A DNA stretch of 64,000 nucleotides from Paracoccus tegillarcae (GCF_002847305.1 NZ_CP025408.1:1943001-2007000), one strand, 5' to 3'; numbered from the stretch's first letter, positions 24,222-34,080 are shown. Notes: generated from the sequence alone by a model not told the origin. Numbers and translations are program-made.

Positions 24222-25727
24222 ATGACCCGCACGGATACGAACGAAGCGAACCGCAGCGACGAAGACGCGCGGCACCTTGACACGCTGGACCGCGACCTCG
24301 GGCGCTTTTCCACGCTGGAACGATCGACCGCCTATGCCGGGCGTTCGATCATTGCGCCGGGCATTGCCTTTGTCTTTATCGTTCTGGCCGGTTTGCTGGC
24401 GGCTGTGTTTTTTGGACAGACCGGCAATGGCCTGATCGTCGTCATGGCAGCGGCCTTTGGCGCCTATATGGCCATCAATATCGGCGCGAATGATGTCGCC
24501 AACAATATGGGACCGGCGGTTGGCGCGAATGCGCTGACCATGGGCGGTGCCATCACCATCGCCATCGTGTTCGAAAGCGCGGGCGCGCTGATCGCTGGCG
24601 GCGATGTGGTCTCGACGATCGCCAAGGGCATCGTTGCCCCCGAAGCGATGGCGTCGAATGCAACATTCATGTGGGCGATGATGGCGGCGCTGTTGTCCTC
24701 GGCTTTGTGGGTCAATCTGGCGACCTGGGTCGGTGCACCGGTCTCGACCACGCATTCGGTTGTCGGTGGCGTGATGGGTGCGGGGATCGCGGCGGCGGGC
24801 TTTGCGGTCGTGAACTGGCCCACGATGGGCGCGATTGCGGCAAGCTGGGTGATTTCGCCGCTGCTGGGCGGTCTGATCGCGGCAGGTTTTCTGTGGTTCA
24901 TCAAGGCACGCATCATCTACCGCGACGACAAGATTGCCGCCGCCCGCGTCTGGGTGCCGGTCTTGGTCGGCATCATGGGCGGCGTGTTCTCGACCTATCT
25001 GGCGCTGAAGGGGCTGAAGCAACTGGTCAATCTGTCCATGGGGCAGGCGCTGATGATCGGTGCCCTGATCGGTTTGCTTGTCTGGGCGATCATGATCCCG
25101 GTCGTGCGTCGCCAATCAAAGGGCCTGAGCAACCGCAACAAGTCGCTCAAGGTGCTGTTTGGCATTCCGCTGATCGTATCGGCTGCGCTGCTTAGCTTTG
25201 CCCATGGTGCCAATGACGTTGCCAATGCGGTCGGACCGCTTGCCGCCATCGTCCATGCCGCGCAGTCGGGCAGTCATGAGGGTGCGGTGGGCATTCCGTT
25301 CTGGGTGATGCTGATCGGCGCCTTCGGCATTTCCTTCGGCCTGTTCCTGTTTGGACCCAAGCTGATCCGTATGGTGGGCAACCAGATTACCAAGCTGAAC
25401 CCGATGCGCGCCTATTGCGTGGCGCTGTCGGCGGCGATGACGGTCATCGTGGCAAGCTGGCTGGGGCTGCCGGTCAGCTCGACCCATATTGCGGTCGGTG
25501 GTGTCTTTGGTGTCGGCTTTTTCCGCGAATGGGACAGTGCGCGGCGGATGCGCAAGGCCCGTCAGTCCATCGACAAGCCCGAGATTGCCCCTGATGAGCG
25601 CCGCCGCCGCAAGCTGGTGCGCCGGTCGCATTTCATGACGATCATTGCGGCCTGGATCGTGACGGTGCCCGCCGCGGCCATCCTGTCGGCGGTAATCTTT
25701 CTGATCCTTAACGCTGTTGCGGGCTAG
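24222..25727 (+). CDS. pit: PiT-family inorganic phosphate transporter
   Basis: This 501-residue membrane protein is of the PHO-4/PiT family and imports phosphate, usually as a metal-phosphate complex with proton symport. The duplicated signature is visible twice: 'GANDVANNMGPAVGANALTMGGA' and 'GANDVANAVGPLAAI'. So are the paired 'APVSTTHSVVGGVMGAGI' and 'LPVSSTHIAVGGVFGVGF'. It has about ten membrane helices, with a cytosolic N-terminal extension of about 40 residues. ATG 24222 was chosen for GGAGAG at 24211-24216; an in-frame upstream extension to 24108 has no ribosome binding site. Confidence 0.92.
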   Translation: MTRTDTNEANRSDEDARHLDTLDRDLGRFSTLERSTAYAGRSIIAPGIAFVFIVLAGLLAAVFFGQTGNGLIVVMAAAFGAYMAINIGANDVANNMGPAVGANALTMGGAITIAIVFESAGALIAGGDVVSTIAKGIVAPEAMASNATFMWAMMAALLSSALWVNLATWVGAPVSTTHSVVGGVMGAGIAAAGFAVVNWPTMGAIAASWVISPLLGGLIAAGFLWFIKARIIYRDDKIAAARVWVPVLVGIMGGVFSTYLALKGLKQLVNLSMGQALMIGALIGLLVWAIMIPVVRRQSKGLSNRNKSLKVLFGIPLIVSAALLSFAHGANDVANAVGPLAAIVHAAQSGSHEGAVGIPFWVMLIGAFGISFGLFLFGPKLIRMVGNQITKLNPMRAYCVALSAAMTVIVASWLGLPVSSTHIAVGGVFGVGFFREWDSARRMRKARQSIDKPEIAPDERRRRKLVRRSHFMTIIAAWIVTVPAAAILSAVIFLILNAVAG

Positions 25728-25796
25728 ACCGCTGCTCTGGGGTGACAGCACCCGCCGCCCGCCGTATATCTGGGGCGAAATTATCGGGTGAACTTG

Positions 25797-26354
25797 ATGC
25801 AGATCGAACAGACCGGCCTTTCCGGCGCATTGATCGTGACCCCGGCTCGCCATGGCGATGACCGGGGTTTCTTTTCGGAAAGCTGGAATCGCAAAACCCT
25901 GAGAGAGGCAGGCGTTGATCTGCCGGAATTCGTGCAGGATAACCATTCCCTGTCGCGCAAACAGTGCACGCTGCGCGGTCTGCATTACCAAGCGCCGCCC
26001 CACGCGCAGGGCAAGCTGGTGCGCTGCGGCAGGGGCAGTCTGTTCGACGTGGCCGTGGACGCACGGCGTGGCAGCCCGACCTTTGGCCGCTGGTTCGGCA
26101 CGGAACTGTCCTTTGAAAACGGCCGCCAACTCTGGGTGCCTGCCGGATTCCTGCATGGTTTTGTCACGCTGGAGCCGGATACCGAGGTCGTCTATAAATG
26201 CACCGATCACTATGACCGGGACAGTGACAGCGGTGTCCACTGGGATTCGGTTGGGGTCGAATGGGCGGTAAGTGATCCGGTCCTGTCTGACAAGGACCGC
26301 AGCGCACCCGCCTTTGCCGATTGGCAATCGCCCTTTGAATTCGGGGAATACTGA
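25797..26354 (+). CDS. rfbC: dTDP-4-dehydrorhamnose 3,5-epimerase
   Basis: This 185-residue cupin epimerase is the third step of dTDP-L-rhamnose synthesis. Family motifs are '[12 protein letters not shown]', '[19 protein letters not shown]' (catalytic His in 'LRGLHYQ'), '[18 protein letters not shown]' and '[12 protein letters not shown]'. GTG 25788 is an alternative start 9 bp upstream. It is the first gene of rfbCBDA and its stop overlaps rfbB (TGATG). Confidence 0.95.
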   Translation: MQIEQTGLSGALIVTPARHGDDRGFFSESWNRKTLREAGVDLPEFVQDNHSLSRKQCTLRGLHYQAPPHAQGKLVRCGRGSLFDVAVDARRGSPTFGRWFGTELSFENGRQLWVPAGFLHGFVTLEPDTEVVYKCTDHYDRDSDSGVHWDSVGVEWAVSDPVLSDKDRSAPAFADWQSPFEFGEY

Positions 26355-27391
26355 TGAAGATCCTGATCACCGGCGGGGCCGGGTTTATCGGCTCTGCGGT
26401 AGTGCGGCTGGCTGTGGAACGTGGGCACGAGGTCGTCAATCTGGACGCGCTGACCTATGCCGCCAATCTGGCCAATGTGGCCGCTGTGTCAGACAGCAAT
26501 CTCTACAGCTTTGAACAGGCCGATATCCGCGACCGCGAGCAGTTGGACCGGGTGCTGGCGACACATAACCCCGACGTGGTCATGCATCTGGCCGCCGAAA
26601 GCCACGTGGATCGTTCAATTGACGGGCCCGGAGCCTTTATCGAGACGAACATTCTGGGTACCTACAACCTGTTAGAGGCCGCGCGCGCGAACTGGATTGC
26701 CCGTGGCAAGCCAGAGGGATTTCGTTTCCATCATATCTCGACCGACGAGGTCTTTGGTTCGCTGGGTGACACCGGGCAATTCACCGAAGACACGCCCTAT
26801 GATCCGCGCAGCCCCTATTCGGCCAGCAAGGCGGGCTCTGATCATCTGGTCCGCGCATGGCACGAAACCTACGGTCTGCCGGTGGTGCTGACCAATTGCT
26901 CGAACAATTATGGCCCCTACCACTTTCCCGAAAAGCTGGTGCCCGTGGTCATCCTCAAGGCGCTCGCGGGCGAGCAGATCCCGGTTTACGGCGACGGCGG
27001 CAATGTCCGCGACTGGCTTTATGTAGAAGATCACGCCGACGCGCTTTTGCTGGTTGCGCAGAAGGGCGAAACCGGACGCAGCTATAATATCGGGGGCGAG
27101 AACGAGGCCACGAATATCGATCTTGTACGGCTGATCTGCGCCCATATGGACGAGTTAAACCCCGCTGGCGCACCCCATGACCGGCTGATCACCTTCGTCA
27201 CCGATCGCCCCGGCCATGACCGCCGATACGCCATCGACCCGACGCGGATCCGCGATGAGTTGGGCTGGCGGCCCTCGGTCACGGTCGAAGAGGGGCTGCG
27301 CCGCACGGTCGAATGGTATCTGGCCAACCGGGACTGGTGGCAGCCGCTGTTGTCGCGTGACGGCGTTGGCACGCGGCTGGGGGGCGGCTGA
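26354..27391 (+). CDS. rfbB: dTDP-glucose 4,6-dehydratase
   Basis: This 345-residue short-chain dehydrogenase-type enzyme is the second step of dTDP-rhamnose synthesis. The NAD-binding '[12 protein letters not shown]' is at the N-terminus. '[15 protein letters not shown]' and '[10 protein letters not shown]' follow, as does the catalytic YxxxK '[16 protein letters not shown]'. '[14 protein letters not shown]' and 'YVEDHADAL' complete the family pattern. It overlaps both neighbours by 1 bp, consistent with translational coupling. Confidence 0.96.
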   Translation: MKILITGGAGFIGSAVVRLAVERGHEVVNLDALTYAANLANVAAVSDSNLYSFEQADIRDREQLDRVLATHNPDVVMHLAAESHVDRSIDGPGAFIETNILGTYNLLEAARANWIARGKPEGFRFHHISTDEVFGSLGDTGQFTEDTPYDPRSPYSASKAGSDHLVRAWHETYGLPVVLTNCSNNYGPYHFPEKLVPVVILKALAGEQIPVYGDGGNVRDWLYVEDHADALLLVAQKGETGRSYNIGGENEATNIDLVRLICAHMDELNPAGAPHDRLITFVTDRPGHDRRYAIDPTRIRDELGWRPSVTVEEGLRRTVEWYLANRDWWQPLLSRDGVGTRLGGG

Positions 27392-28248
27392 TGGATGGGT
27401 TGCTGGTCTTTGGCCGGACGGGCCAGGTCGCACAGGAACTGGCGCGGCTTGCGCCGGGTGCGATCTTCATGGGCCGCGATCAGGCAGATCTGACCGATCC
27501 GGCAGCCTGTGGCCGGATCATCGCGCAGACCGACTGCCGCGCGGTGATCAACGCCGCAGCCTACACTGCAGTCGACAAGGCCGAAACAGATGCCGACACC
27601 GCCCGGCTGGTCAATGCCGAGGCACCCGCCGCAATGGCCCAGGCTGCCGCGACCAAGGGCGTGCCCTTCCTGCATGTCTCGACCGATTATGTCTTTGACG
27701 GATCTGGCGATCTGCCCCGCGATACCGACGCGCCAACCGCGCCGCTTGGCGTCTACGGCGCGACCAAGCTGGCCGGCGAACAAGGCGTCGAAGCTGCCGG
27801 TGGGCAATGGGCGATCATGCGCACATCCTGGGTGTTTTCGTCGCATGGCGCGAATTTCGTAAAAACGATGCTGCGGCTCGGCGCCGAGCGTGACCACCTG
27901 ACCATCGTTGCCGACCAGATCGGCGGGCCGACGCCTGCGCGCGATATCGCCGCGGCTTTGCTGGTTATGGCCGGTCAGATGATCGCTGATCCGGCCAAGG
28001 GCGGGCTCTATCACTTTGCCGGCGCACCGGATGCAAGCTGGGCCGATTTCGCGCGTGAGATATTTGATCAGCGCGGGCTGAACTGCGAGGTCGTCGATAT
28101 TCCCAGCAGCGACTATCCGACCCCGGCCAGACGACCACTGAATTCACGGCTGGATTGCAGCCGGATCAGCAAGGACTTTGGCATCGCGCGCCCCGATTGG
28201 CGCGCCGGGCTGGCACAGGTTCTGACCAATGTGAAGGAAAGTTCATGA
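27391..28248 (+). CDS. rfbD: dTDP-4-dehydrorhamnose reductase
   Basis: This 285-residue NAD(P)H-dependent reductase is the last step of dTDP-L-rhamnose formation. Landmarks are 'LVFGRTGQVAQELARLAPG', 'VINAAAYTAVDKAETD', 'HVSTDYVFDGSGDLPRDTDAP', catalytic 'YGATKLAGEQ' and 'ILRTSWVFS'-like 'IMRTSWVFSSHGANFV'. It is coupled to rfbB (1-bp overlap) and rfbA (4-bp overlap). Confidence 0.95.
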   Translation: MDGLLVFGRTGQVAQELARLAPGAIFMGRDQADLTDPAACGRIIAQTDCRAVINAAAYTAVDKAETDADTARLVNAEAPAAMAQAAATKGVPFLHVSTDYVFDGSGDLPRDTDAPTAPLGVYGATKLAGEQGVEAAGGQWAIMRTSWVFSSHGANFVKTMLRLGAERDHLTIVADQIGGPTPARDIAAALLVMAGQMIADPAKGGLYHFAGAPDASWADFAREIFDQRGLNCEVVDIPSSDYPTPARRPLNSRLDCSRISKDFGIARPDWRAGLAQVLTNVKESS

Positions 28249-29141
28249 CCAAGCGCAAGGGCATCATTCTGGCAGGCGGCTCTGGCACGCGGCTGTATCC
28301 GATCACCATGGGCGTGTCGAAACAACTGCTGCCCATCTATGACAAACCGATGATCTTTTATCCGATCTCGGTTCTGATGCTGGCCGGCATCCGCGAGATT
28401 GCCATCATCACCACGCCCGACGATCAGGCCCAGTTCCAGCGTCTGCTGGGGGACGGATCGCAATGGGGGCTGCAGTTCGAATGGATCATCCAGCCCAGCC
28501 CCGACGGTCTGGCGCAGGCATATCTGCTGACGCGCGACTTTCTGGACGGCGCACCCTCGGCCATGGTGCTGGGCGACAATATCTTTTTCGGTCATGGCCT
28601 CAGCGAAGCGCTGGTCAATGCGGACGCCAACACGGTGGGCGGCACGGTCTTTGGCTATCGCGTCGTCGATCCTGAACGCTACGGTGTTGTCGATTTCGGT
28701 CCGGATGGGCAGGTCAGGTCGATCATTGAAAAGCCAAGCGTTCCTGCGTCGAACTACGCGGTGACGGGGCTGTATTTCCTGGATGGGACAGCGCCGGACC
28801 GGGCCGCGTCGATTACACCGTCGGACCGGGGTGAACTGGAAATCACGACGCTGCTGGAAAGCTATCTGGCCGATGGGCAATTGGTGGTCGAGCGGATGGG
28901 CCGCGGTTATGCGTGGCTGGATACCGGCACCCATGGCAGCCTTCTGGACGCGGGTAATCTGGTGCGCACGCTGGAACGCCGTCAGGGTTTGCAGACCGGC
29001 TGCCCCGAGGAAATCGCCTTTGACAAGGGGTGGATCGACGCGCAGCAGCTTGCCCTCCGCGCCGAGATGTTCGCCAAGAACGAATATGGGGCCTATCTGC
29101 AGCGGTTGCTAGCCGAACACGCCGATACCAGCCGCAACTGA
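28245..29141 (+). CDS. rfbA: Glucose-1-phosphate thymidylyltransferase
   Basis: This 298-residue nucleotidyltransferase makes dTDP-glucose, the first step of the pathway. The N-terminus shows 'GIILAGGSGTRLYPITMGVSKQLLPIYDKPMIFYP'-type residues. 'LGDNIFFGHGL', 'VIEKP'-like 'IIEKPSVPASNYAVTGLYF' and 'GRGYAWLDTGTH' follow. ATG 28245 overlaps the rfbD stop. It is the last gene of the operon and converges on the glycosyltransferase gene with only 4 bp between stops. Confidence 0.95.
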   Translation: MTKRKGIILAGGSGTRLYPITMGVSKQLLPIYDKPMIFYPISVLMLAGIREIAIITTPDDQAQFQRLLGDGSQWGLQFEWIIQPSPDGLAQAYLLTRDFLDGAPSAMVLGDNIFFGHGLSEALVNADANTVGGTVFGYRVVDPERYGVVDFGPDGQVRSIIEKPSVPASNYAVTGLYFLDGTAPDRAASITPSDRGELEITTLLESYLADGQLVVERMGRGYAWLDTGTHGSLLDAGNLVRTLERRQGLQTGCPEEIAFDKGWIDAQQLALRAEMFAKNEYGAYLQRLLAEHADTSRN

Positions 29142-29145
29142 CCCC

Positions 29146-30093
29146 TCAGGACGGGCGTCGCAGCCGCCCCGTCAACGCCGCCGCCTTAAGGGCCAGATCC
29201 CCGTCCCGCGTTTGCCGGTAAAGGCCAAGCCTGTGCAACTTGCGCAGCGCCGCCGGCCCTGAATCCTGCAGCATCGCCGCAAACCGTTGCAGGATCGCGC
29301 GGTTCTCGGATGTCAGCAGATGTGACAGCGCCGCGAGCGCATCGGCATGTGTCGCCAGCCAGCCGCCATATTCGCCCTGCATCAGCATCGTCATGCGACG
29401 CAATCTGCCGCGCGGGGTATCATTTCGGCCCATGACATTATGGTCGTGCTGGCGATACAGCAGGCCCGGCTCGGCATCAAAGAGGATCGTCCCGCCGGCG
29501 CCGGTGACCAACTGATAGCTCCACCAGTCATGGGCTGGCAGATCACGCGCCAAAGCCTCTGTCAGCCCTTGCTTGAGCAATGTCGCAGCTTGTGGGTTCA
29601 GAACGCTGGTATTGCCAGGCGTACAAGCCTGCACCAGCGCATTTCGCCAACCATGCGGGCGGGCAAACAGTCGCGATGGCTTGCGGTTTTCCAGCTCCGC
29701 ATCGCAGATCAATGTCCGTGCGCAATAAAGCGTCGGTGACACTTGGCCTGACAGGTGCGACATCGCCCGCGACATCTTGTGCGGCAGCCAGACATCGTCC
29801 TGATCCGAAAACGCGATTGCTGCGCCCGCGGGTGCAGCCCCGATCAGATGCAGGAAATTTTGCGTGGCCCCGCGACCGGGCCCGTCGATCAGCCTGACCC
29901 GATCCGACCCCATTCGATCACGAAAGGCGCTGCAGATTACCCGGCTGTCATCAACAGAGCCATCATCGGATATGATCAACCGCCAGTCGGTCAGGTCCTG
30001 CGCGACAATACTGTCCAACTGGGCGGCGAGGTGCTTGCCGCCGTTGAAACTGGCCAGAAGGATGGTAACGGGCGGATGATCGGGCATGGCCAT
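29146..30093 (-). CDS. Family 2 glycosyltransferase (rhamnosyltransferase-like)
   Basis: This 315-residue GT-A fold enzyme begins 'TILLASFNGGKHLAAQLDSIVAQ'. It has 'SDDGSVDDS' and the metal-binding DQDD ('AFSDQDDVWLPHKM'). The pattern matches WcaA/RfbF-like rhamnosyl- or galactosyltransferases. Next to the rhamnose operon, it probably transfers rhamnose to a surface glycan or, given the flagellar genes beside it, to flagellin. The acceptor is inference. There is no signal peptide or membrane helix. Confidence 0.85.
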   Translation of the reverse strand: MAMPDHPPVTILLASFNGGKHLAAQLDSIVAQDLTDWRLIISDDGSVDDSRVICSAFRDRMGSDRVRLIDGPGRGATQNFLHLIGAAPAGAAIAFSDQDDVWLPHKMSRAMSHLSGQVSPTLYCARTLICDAELENRKPSRLFARPHGWRNALVQACTPGNTSVLNPQAATLLKQGLTEALARDLPAHDWWSYQLVTGAGGTILFDAEPGLLYRQHDHNVMGRNDTPRGRLRRMTMLMQGEYGGWLATHADALAALSHLLTSENRAILQRFAAMLQDSGPAALRKLHRLGLYRQTRDGDLALKAAALTGRLRRPS

Positions 30094-30283
30094 GACGTCA
30101 GGAATGATGCCGTCCCTAGCCTGTTTCCGCCATGATTGGCAATCAGTCCGGGACGGGATCGCGTTGATGCGTTTTCACAGCCCCGATAGCACGTCTCCCT
30201 GTCGCCGCCCGTGATTTGCCGTCCGATTGGCGTCTGCCAACTGCCGATTGACTGGACTGTGCAGTGATGGTGCAGAACTGCGA

Positions 30284-30817
30284 TCATCCATCGGTCAGGG
30301 CCAGATCCTCGATCAGAACATCATGCGCATCTGCCCCCGCCACCCTGACGGCTGCCGCCTTCAGCGATGCGCGCAACTTTTCCAGCTTTGCATCGGCGGT
30401 ATAGTTTCCACTAAAGCCACCTGTGTTTGCATGCACGATCAGACTGCGCAGCAATGCGTCACGCAGCCTGTGTTCCTGCGCCTCGATGCCGGGCTTTGCG
30501 GCCTCACTGGTTTCGATGGTCAGGGTCAGTACCATGATCCGATCAACCTCTCCGCGCCGAACGATGGGCACGAAGAACTGGTTGGGAAAGCTGAACCATG
30601 CGGCTGTCCCGTCATGCGCACTGGCGTTATCGCCGCCGTGGTCGTCCTTTTCAGCCTCTGCAAGACCCGCCACTTTGCCGCCCTCGGCGTCGGAGTGGCT
30701 TTCGGTATCGCTCTCGGCGGCGGGCTTCTCTGGGGCCATGAGGCTGCCGGTGGCCGTCCCCGCGACCAATGCGATCAGCGGGATCATCCAGATCAGGAGT
30801 TTCTTGATCACGATCAT
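30284..30817 (-). CDS. fliL: Flagellar basal body-associated protein FliL
   Basis: This 177-residue protein has one N-terminal membrane helix ('LLIWMIPLIALVAGTATGSL'). An acidic linker (about 30-70) follows, then the periplasmic FliL domain ('FSFPNQFFVPIVRRGEVDRIMVLTLTIET', 'LRDALLRSLIVHANTG'). FliL surrounds the stator units at the flagellar motor. It is the last gene of the flgB-fliL operon here. In related bacteria fliP often follows; here it does not. Confidence 0.88.
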   Translation of the reverse strand: MIVIKKLLIWMIPLIALVAGTATGSLMAPEKPAAESDTESHSDAEGGKVAGLAEAEKDDHGGDNASAHDGTAAWFSFPNQFFVPIVRRGEVDRIMVLTLTIETSEAAKPGIEAQEHRLRDALLRSLIVHANTGGFSGNYTADAKLEKLRASLKAAAVRVAGADAHDVLIEDLALTDG

Positions 30818-30823
30818 GTCTCC

Positions 30824-31549
30824 TTAGTAGGGCAGAATGATATCGGCGATTTGCTGGCCATAACGGGGCTGCTGCACATCGGTGATCTGGCCACGTCCGC
30901 CATATGACACGCGCGCGCCTGCGATGCGGTCATACGCGATCTCGTTGCGGGCGCTGACATCCGAGGGGCGCACAAAGCCGCTGACCGTCAGTTCGCGCAA
31001 CTCGAAATTCACCCGGACTTCCTGGCTGCCCTCGATATGGAGAACGCCGTTTGGCAGGGTATCAAGAACGGTTGCTGCGACACGCAGAGTCAGTTTGTCG
31101 CGACGCGAAATGTTGCCCTCGCCAGAATAGTTCGTACTGGACTTGGCATCGACCAGATCGGCCATGCTGGCGCCTTCGGGCAAGCGCGGATCGATCCGCT
31201 GCGGCAGCCCGGCAAAGGACGGAATGCCGACCTTGTCGCCGGCGCGGCGCGAGCGTTCGGAACTGTTCGAGATCTCGGCGCGGTCGTCGATCTCGATCAC
31301 CACTGTCAGAATGTCGCCGCGTGCCGTTGCCCGCCGATCAGCCACCAACGAGGCCGCCTGCCCTGACCAAAGCGACGCGGCTGCCTCGGGCCGGCCCGAC
31401 GTGACAGGCATGACCAGCGGCGGTTCGGTCATGGCGACGAATTCTGCACTTTGTCGCACGGGGGTGATTTCGGGAGCGCGCCCGACATTTGCCGCGCGGC
31501 TACATGCCGACAGAGCCAGCAGAAGAAGAAGGATTGAAGCGGTTTTCAT
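30824..31549 (-). CDS. flgH: Flagellar L-ring protein FlgH
   Basis: This 241-residue lipoprotein forms the outer-membrane L ring of the flagellar basal body. A lipobox is visible ('LLLALSACSRA', cysteine at about 16). The FlgH core shows 'SLVADRRATARGDILTVVIEIDDRAEISNSSERSR', 'LPNGVLHIEGSQEVRVNFELRELTVSGFVRP' and 'ARVSYGGRGQI'. It is placed between flgA and fliL in the operon. Confidence 0.95.
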   Translation of the reverse strand: MKTASILLLLLALSACSRAANVGRAPEITPVRQSAEFVAMTEPPLVMPVTSGRPEAAASLWSGQAASLVADRRATARGDILTVVIEIDDRAEISNSSERSRRAGDKVGIPSFAGLPQRIDPRLPEGASMADLVDAKSSTNYSGEGNISRRDKLTLRVAATVLDTLPNGVLHIEGSQEVRVNFELRELTVSGFVRPSDVSARNEIAYDRIAGARVSYGGRGQITDVQQPRYGQQIADIILPY

Positions 31550-31562
31550 GGAAGTTCTTTCC

Positions 31563-31979
31563 TTAGCGCGAGATTCGCAAAGTGCCGTCGGCGTTGATCA
31601 AGGCGCTGACGGTCTGACGTGAGCCGAGATTCATCACAGGGATCACATCGCCCGCCGCACCTTCGGCCAAGGCGCGGCCGCTGGTCTCGATGCTCAGCGT
31701 GCCCTGGCTGAAGATCAGGGGAACGACCTGATTGCGCGATATCAGCCGATGCGCCCGCAGTTGCACGGTGTTGATCGGTCGACCGGAATAGATCGTGATG
31801 CGGGTCTGCAGGCCAATCAGCGCTTCGGCCTGAGCCACATCGCTGTCGGGTGCCAGGACCAGATCGCCGGGTGTGATCACCGTGCCCGCGGGCAGGGTGC
31901 GGCTGGCACTGATCGGGGCCGCATGGGCGACAAGCGGCCCGGCGATCAGCGCGAAAATCAGAAATAACTGGCGCATCAT
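31563..31979 (-). CDS. flgA: Flagellar P-ring chaperone FlgA
   Basis: This 138-residue periplasmic protein assists P-ring assembly. A signal peptide ('LFLIFALIAGPLVAHA') is followed by an SAF-type domain ('SRTLPAGTVITPGDLVLAP') and the conserved 'LIGLQTRITIYSGRPINTVQLRAHRLI'. It is short compared with enterobacterial FlgA, as is usual in alphaproteobacteria. The start overlaps the flgG stop by 1 bp. The P-ring gene flgI is not in the window. Confidence 0.92.
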   Translation of the reverse strand: MMRQLFLIFALIAGPLVAHAAPISASRTLPAGTVITPGDLVLAPDSDVAQAEALIGLQTRITIYSGRPINTVQLRAHRLISRNQVVPLIFSQGTLSIETSGRALAEGAAGDVIPVMNLGSRQTVSALINADGTLRISR

Positions 31980-32764
31980 CAGCGCACCTGCGCCGTAGCG
32001 CTCATCATCTGGTCGGCGGCGGTGATGACCTTGGCGTTCAACTCATAGCCGCGCTGCGCCTTGATCAGATCGGTGATTTCGCGAACGGCATCGACAGAGC
32101 TTTCTTCCAGATAGCCTTGGCGCAATGTACCCAGCCCGTCCTGGCCCGGCGTCGCGATGGCCGGCGCGCCGGACGCAACGGTTTCGAGGAACAGGTTAGA
32201 GCCGATCGCCTCCAGCCCCTTGTCATTGGTGAAATTCGCCAGCGTGAACTGACCCAGAATTTCCGGTTCTGTCTGTCCGGTGAAATAGCCATAGACCTCG
32301 CCTGCCGCATTGATGCTGATCGAATGGGCGTCGTCGGGGATGACGACCTCGGGGGCGACGGCATGGCCGTCCGAGGTGACGATCAGACCGTCTGCCGACC
32401 GCTTCAGCCCGCCATCGCGGGTATAGGCAGAGATGCCCGACGGCAGCACGATCTCTAGATATCCATCGCCTTCGATGGCGACGTCCAGATCGCCGCCCGT
32501 CGCCGTCAGCGATCCCTGTTGCAGGGTGACCGAGACTGCGGTTGGCCGAACGCCAAGGCCCAGTTGCACACCTGCAGGGATGACCGTGCCATCCGAGGCG
32601 GTGACGCTGCCGGGGCGCGTGGCCTGCTGATAATGAAGATCGGCGAATTCCGCGCGGCGCGCGTTGTAGCCGGTGGTCGACATGTTGGCGAGGTTGTTCG
32701 AGATCACCTCGACGCGGGTCTGTTGCGCGCTCATGCCGGTGGCGGCGATTTGCAAAGCTCTCAT
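31979..32764 (-). CDS. flgG: Flagellar distal rod protein FlgG
   Basis: This 261-residue rod protein has the N-terminal signature 'ALQIAATGMSAQQTRVEVISNNLANMSTTGYNARRAEFADL'. The C-terminal helix is 'YLEESSVDAVREITDLIKAQRGYELNAKVITAADQMM'. These coiled ends assemble the distal rod and are exported by the flagellar type III system. Length is normal. Confidence 0.96.
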   Translation of the reverse strand: MRALQIAATGMSAQQTRVEVISNNLANMSTTGYNARRAEFADLHYQQATRPGSVTASDGTVIPAGVQLGLGVRPTAVSVTLQQGSLTATGGDLDVAIEGDGYLEIVLPSGISAYTRDGGLKRSADGLIVTSDGHAVAPEVVIPDDAHSISINAAGEVYGYFTGQTEPEILGQFTLANFTNDKGLEAIGSNLFLETVASGAPAIATPGQDGLGTLRQGYLEESSVDAVREITDLIKAQRGYELNAKVITAADQMMSATAQVR

Positions 32765-32775
32765 GGTGTGGCCTT

Positions 32776-33492
32776 TCAGCGGGTCATGGCGGTGATGGTT
32801 GATCGGATGCGCTGATCTTCGCGGTCCAGAAAGGACTGGCCCATTTCATAGGCGCGTTGGACCTCGATCATGCGGCTGATTTCGAAAACCGGATCGACAT
32901 TGGATTCTTCCAGAAATCCTTGTCGGACGCTGGGTTGTTCGGCAGGCTGAATTTCGCCCTGATAGGCAAAGACGGTGCCTCCTTCATGGGTCAGGTCGGC
33001 GTCTTCGGGCGCCACGAACACGCCGACGCGGGCGAACGGTGTGCCATTGGCGGACATGGTGCCATCGGCGCCGATTGCCAGATTGCTGGCCCCGGCGGGA
33101 ACCAGGATAGGGGCCTCGCCCTCATCCAGCACACGGTGGCCATCGGCGGTCATCAATTCGCCCTCTGCCGAGGGGATAAAGGCGCCAGCGCGCGTCAATC
33201 GGTTGCCCTCGGGTGTCTCGACCATAAAGAAACCTTCGCCTTCGATGGCCATATCAAAGGTGCCGTTTGTCTGCGTCAGAACGGCCTGGCGCAAATCGAG
33301 CAAACGGCCGCGCGCATCGGCCATCGACAATCCCTCGCCCTGACGATTCAGCCGGGTCAGATGCTCGGCAAAGATCACGCCTTCACGGCGAAAACCTGTG
33401 GTATTGGCGTTGGCGATGTTGTTGGCGACGACGCGCATTTCGCGCATCAGCCCGGATTGCCGCGTCAGGGCCGCGTAGATGCCGTTATCCAT
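32776..33492 (-). CDS. flgF: Flagellar proximal rod protein FlgF
   Basis: This 238-residue rod protein starts 'MDNGIYAALTRQSGLMREMRVVANNIANANTTGFRREGV' and ends in the usual helix ('LEESNVDPVFEISRMIEVQRAYEMG'). I chose the ATG at 33492 because GGAGG lies 8 bases before it; an in-frame ATG 18 bp further upstream is less likely. It lies between fliQ and flgG. Confidence 0.95.
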   Translation of the reverse strand: MDNGIYAALTRQSGLMREMRVVANNIANANTTGFRREGVIFAEHLTRLNRQGEGLSMADARGRLLDLRQAVLTQTNGTFDMAIEGEGFFMVETPEGNRLTRAGAFIPSAEGELMTADGHRVLDEGEAPILVPAGASNLAIGADGTMSANGTPFARVGVFVAPEDADLTHEGGTVFAYQGEIQPAEQPSVRQGFLEESNVDPVFEISRMIEVQRAYEMGQSFLDREDQRIRSTITAMTR

Positions 33493-33496
33493 CGGC

Positions 33497-33763
33497 TCAG
33501 CCTCCGGCAATCAGGGGGATGATCTGTCCGACATAGAAATCGGAAAGCGCGGTGGTCATGAAGCTCATCGTGACCCAGAAAACGGCCAGCATCAGCCCGA
33601 CCTTGGGCACAAAGGTGATGGTCATTTCCTGAACCGAGGTCAGGGCCTGAAACAGCCCGATTACCACCCCCGCAACCAGTGCGACAGCCAGCATCGGGGC
33701 CGAGATGCGTACCGCGACCAGCAGGGCCTGACGCATCATATCGAAAAGGATCAGTTCGTTCAT
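33497..33763 (-). CDS. fliQ: Flagellar export apparatus protein FliQ
   Basis: This 88-residue membrane protein has two hydrophobic helices and belongs to the FliQ/SctS family of the type III export gate ('ALLVAVRISAPMLAVALVAGVVIGLFQALTSVQEMTITFVPK'). It forms the gate together with FliP and FliR, neither of which lies in this window. It sits 4 bp from flgF in the operon. Confidence 0.95.
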   Translation of the reverse strand: MNELILFDMMRQALLVAVRISAPMLAVALVAGVVIGLFQALTSVQEMTITFVPKVGLMLAVFWVTMSFMTTALSDFYVGQIIPLIAGG

Positions 33764-33772
33764 GATATGGCC

Positions 33773-34069
33773 TCAGACAGGCATCCGCAGGATTTCCTGA
33801 TAGGCCTCGACCACCTTGTCGCGGATGGCGACCACGGTTTGCAGCGCCAGTTCCGTCTCGGCCAGCGATTGCACCAGTTGATGCGTCTCGACCTGCCCGG
33901 TCATGGCGCCGGTCCCAACGGTGTCCGCCTGTTCCATGACGCCGCGAAAATCATGCACCATGCCGGCGAAATCGGGGCCGTTGGTCGGCGCCTGCGTGGC
34001 GCCGTCAAGCGGGGCGATGGCGTTGCGGGCTGCGGTATAGGCCTGACTGGCCTGAGTGGGGGTAATCAT
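33773..34069 (-). CDS. fliE: Flagellar hook-basal body complex protein FliE
   Basis: This 98-residue protein links the MS ring to the proximal rod. Family features are 'FAGMVHDFRGVMEQADTVGTGAMTG' and the conserved C-terminal helix 'ELALQTVVAIRDKVVEAYQEILRMPV'. It lies between flgC and fliQ with short spacers. Confidence 0.93.
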   Translation of the reverse strand: MITPTQASQAYTAARNAIAPLDGATQAPTNGPDFAGMVHDFRGVMEQADTVGTGAMTGQVETHQLVQSLAETELALQTVVAIRDKVVEAYQEILRMPV

Positions 34070-34080
34070 CTGAAATCCTT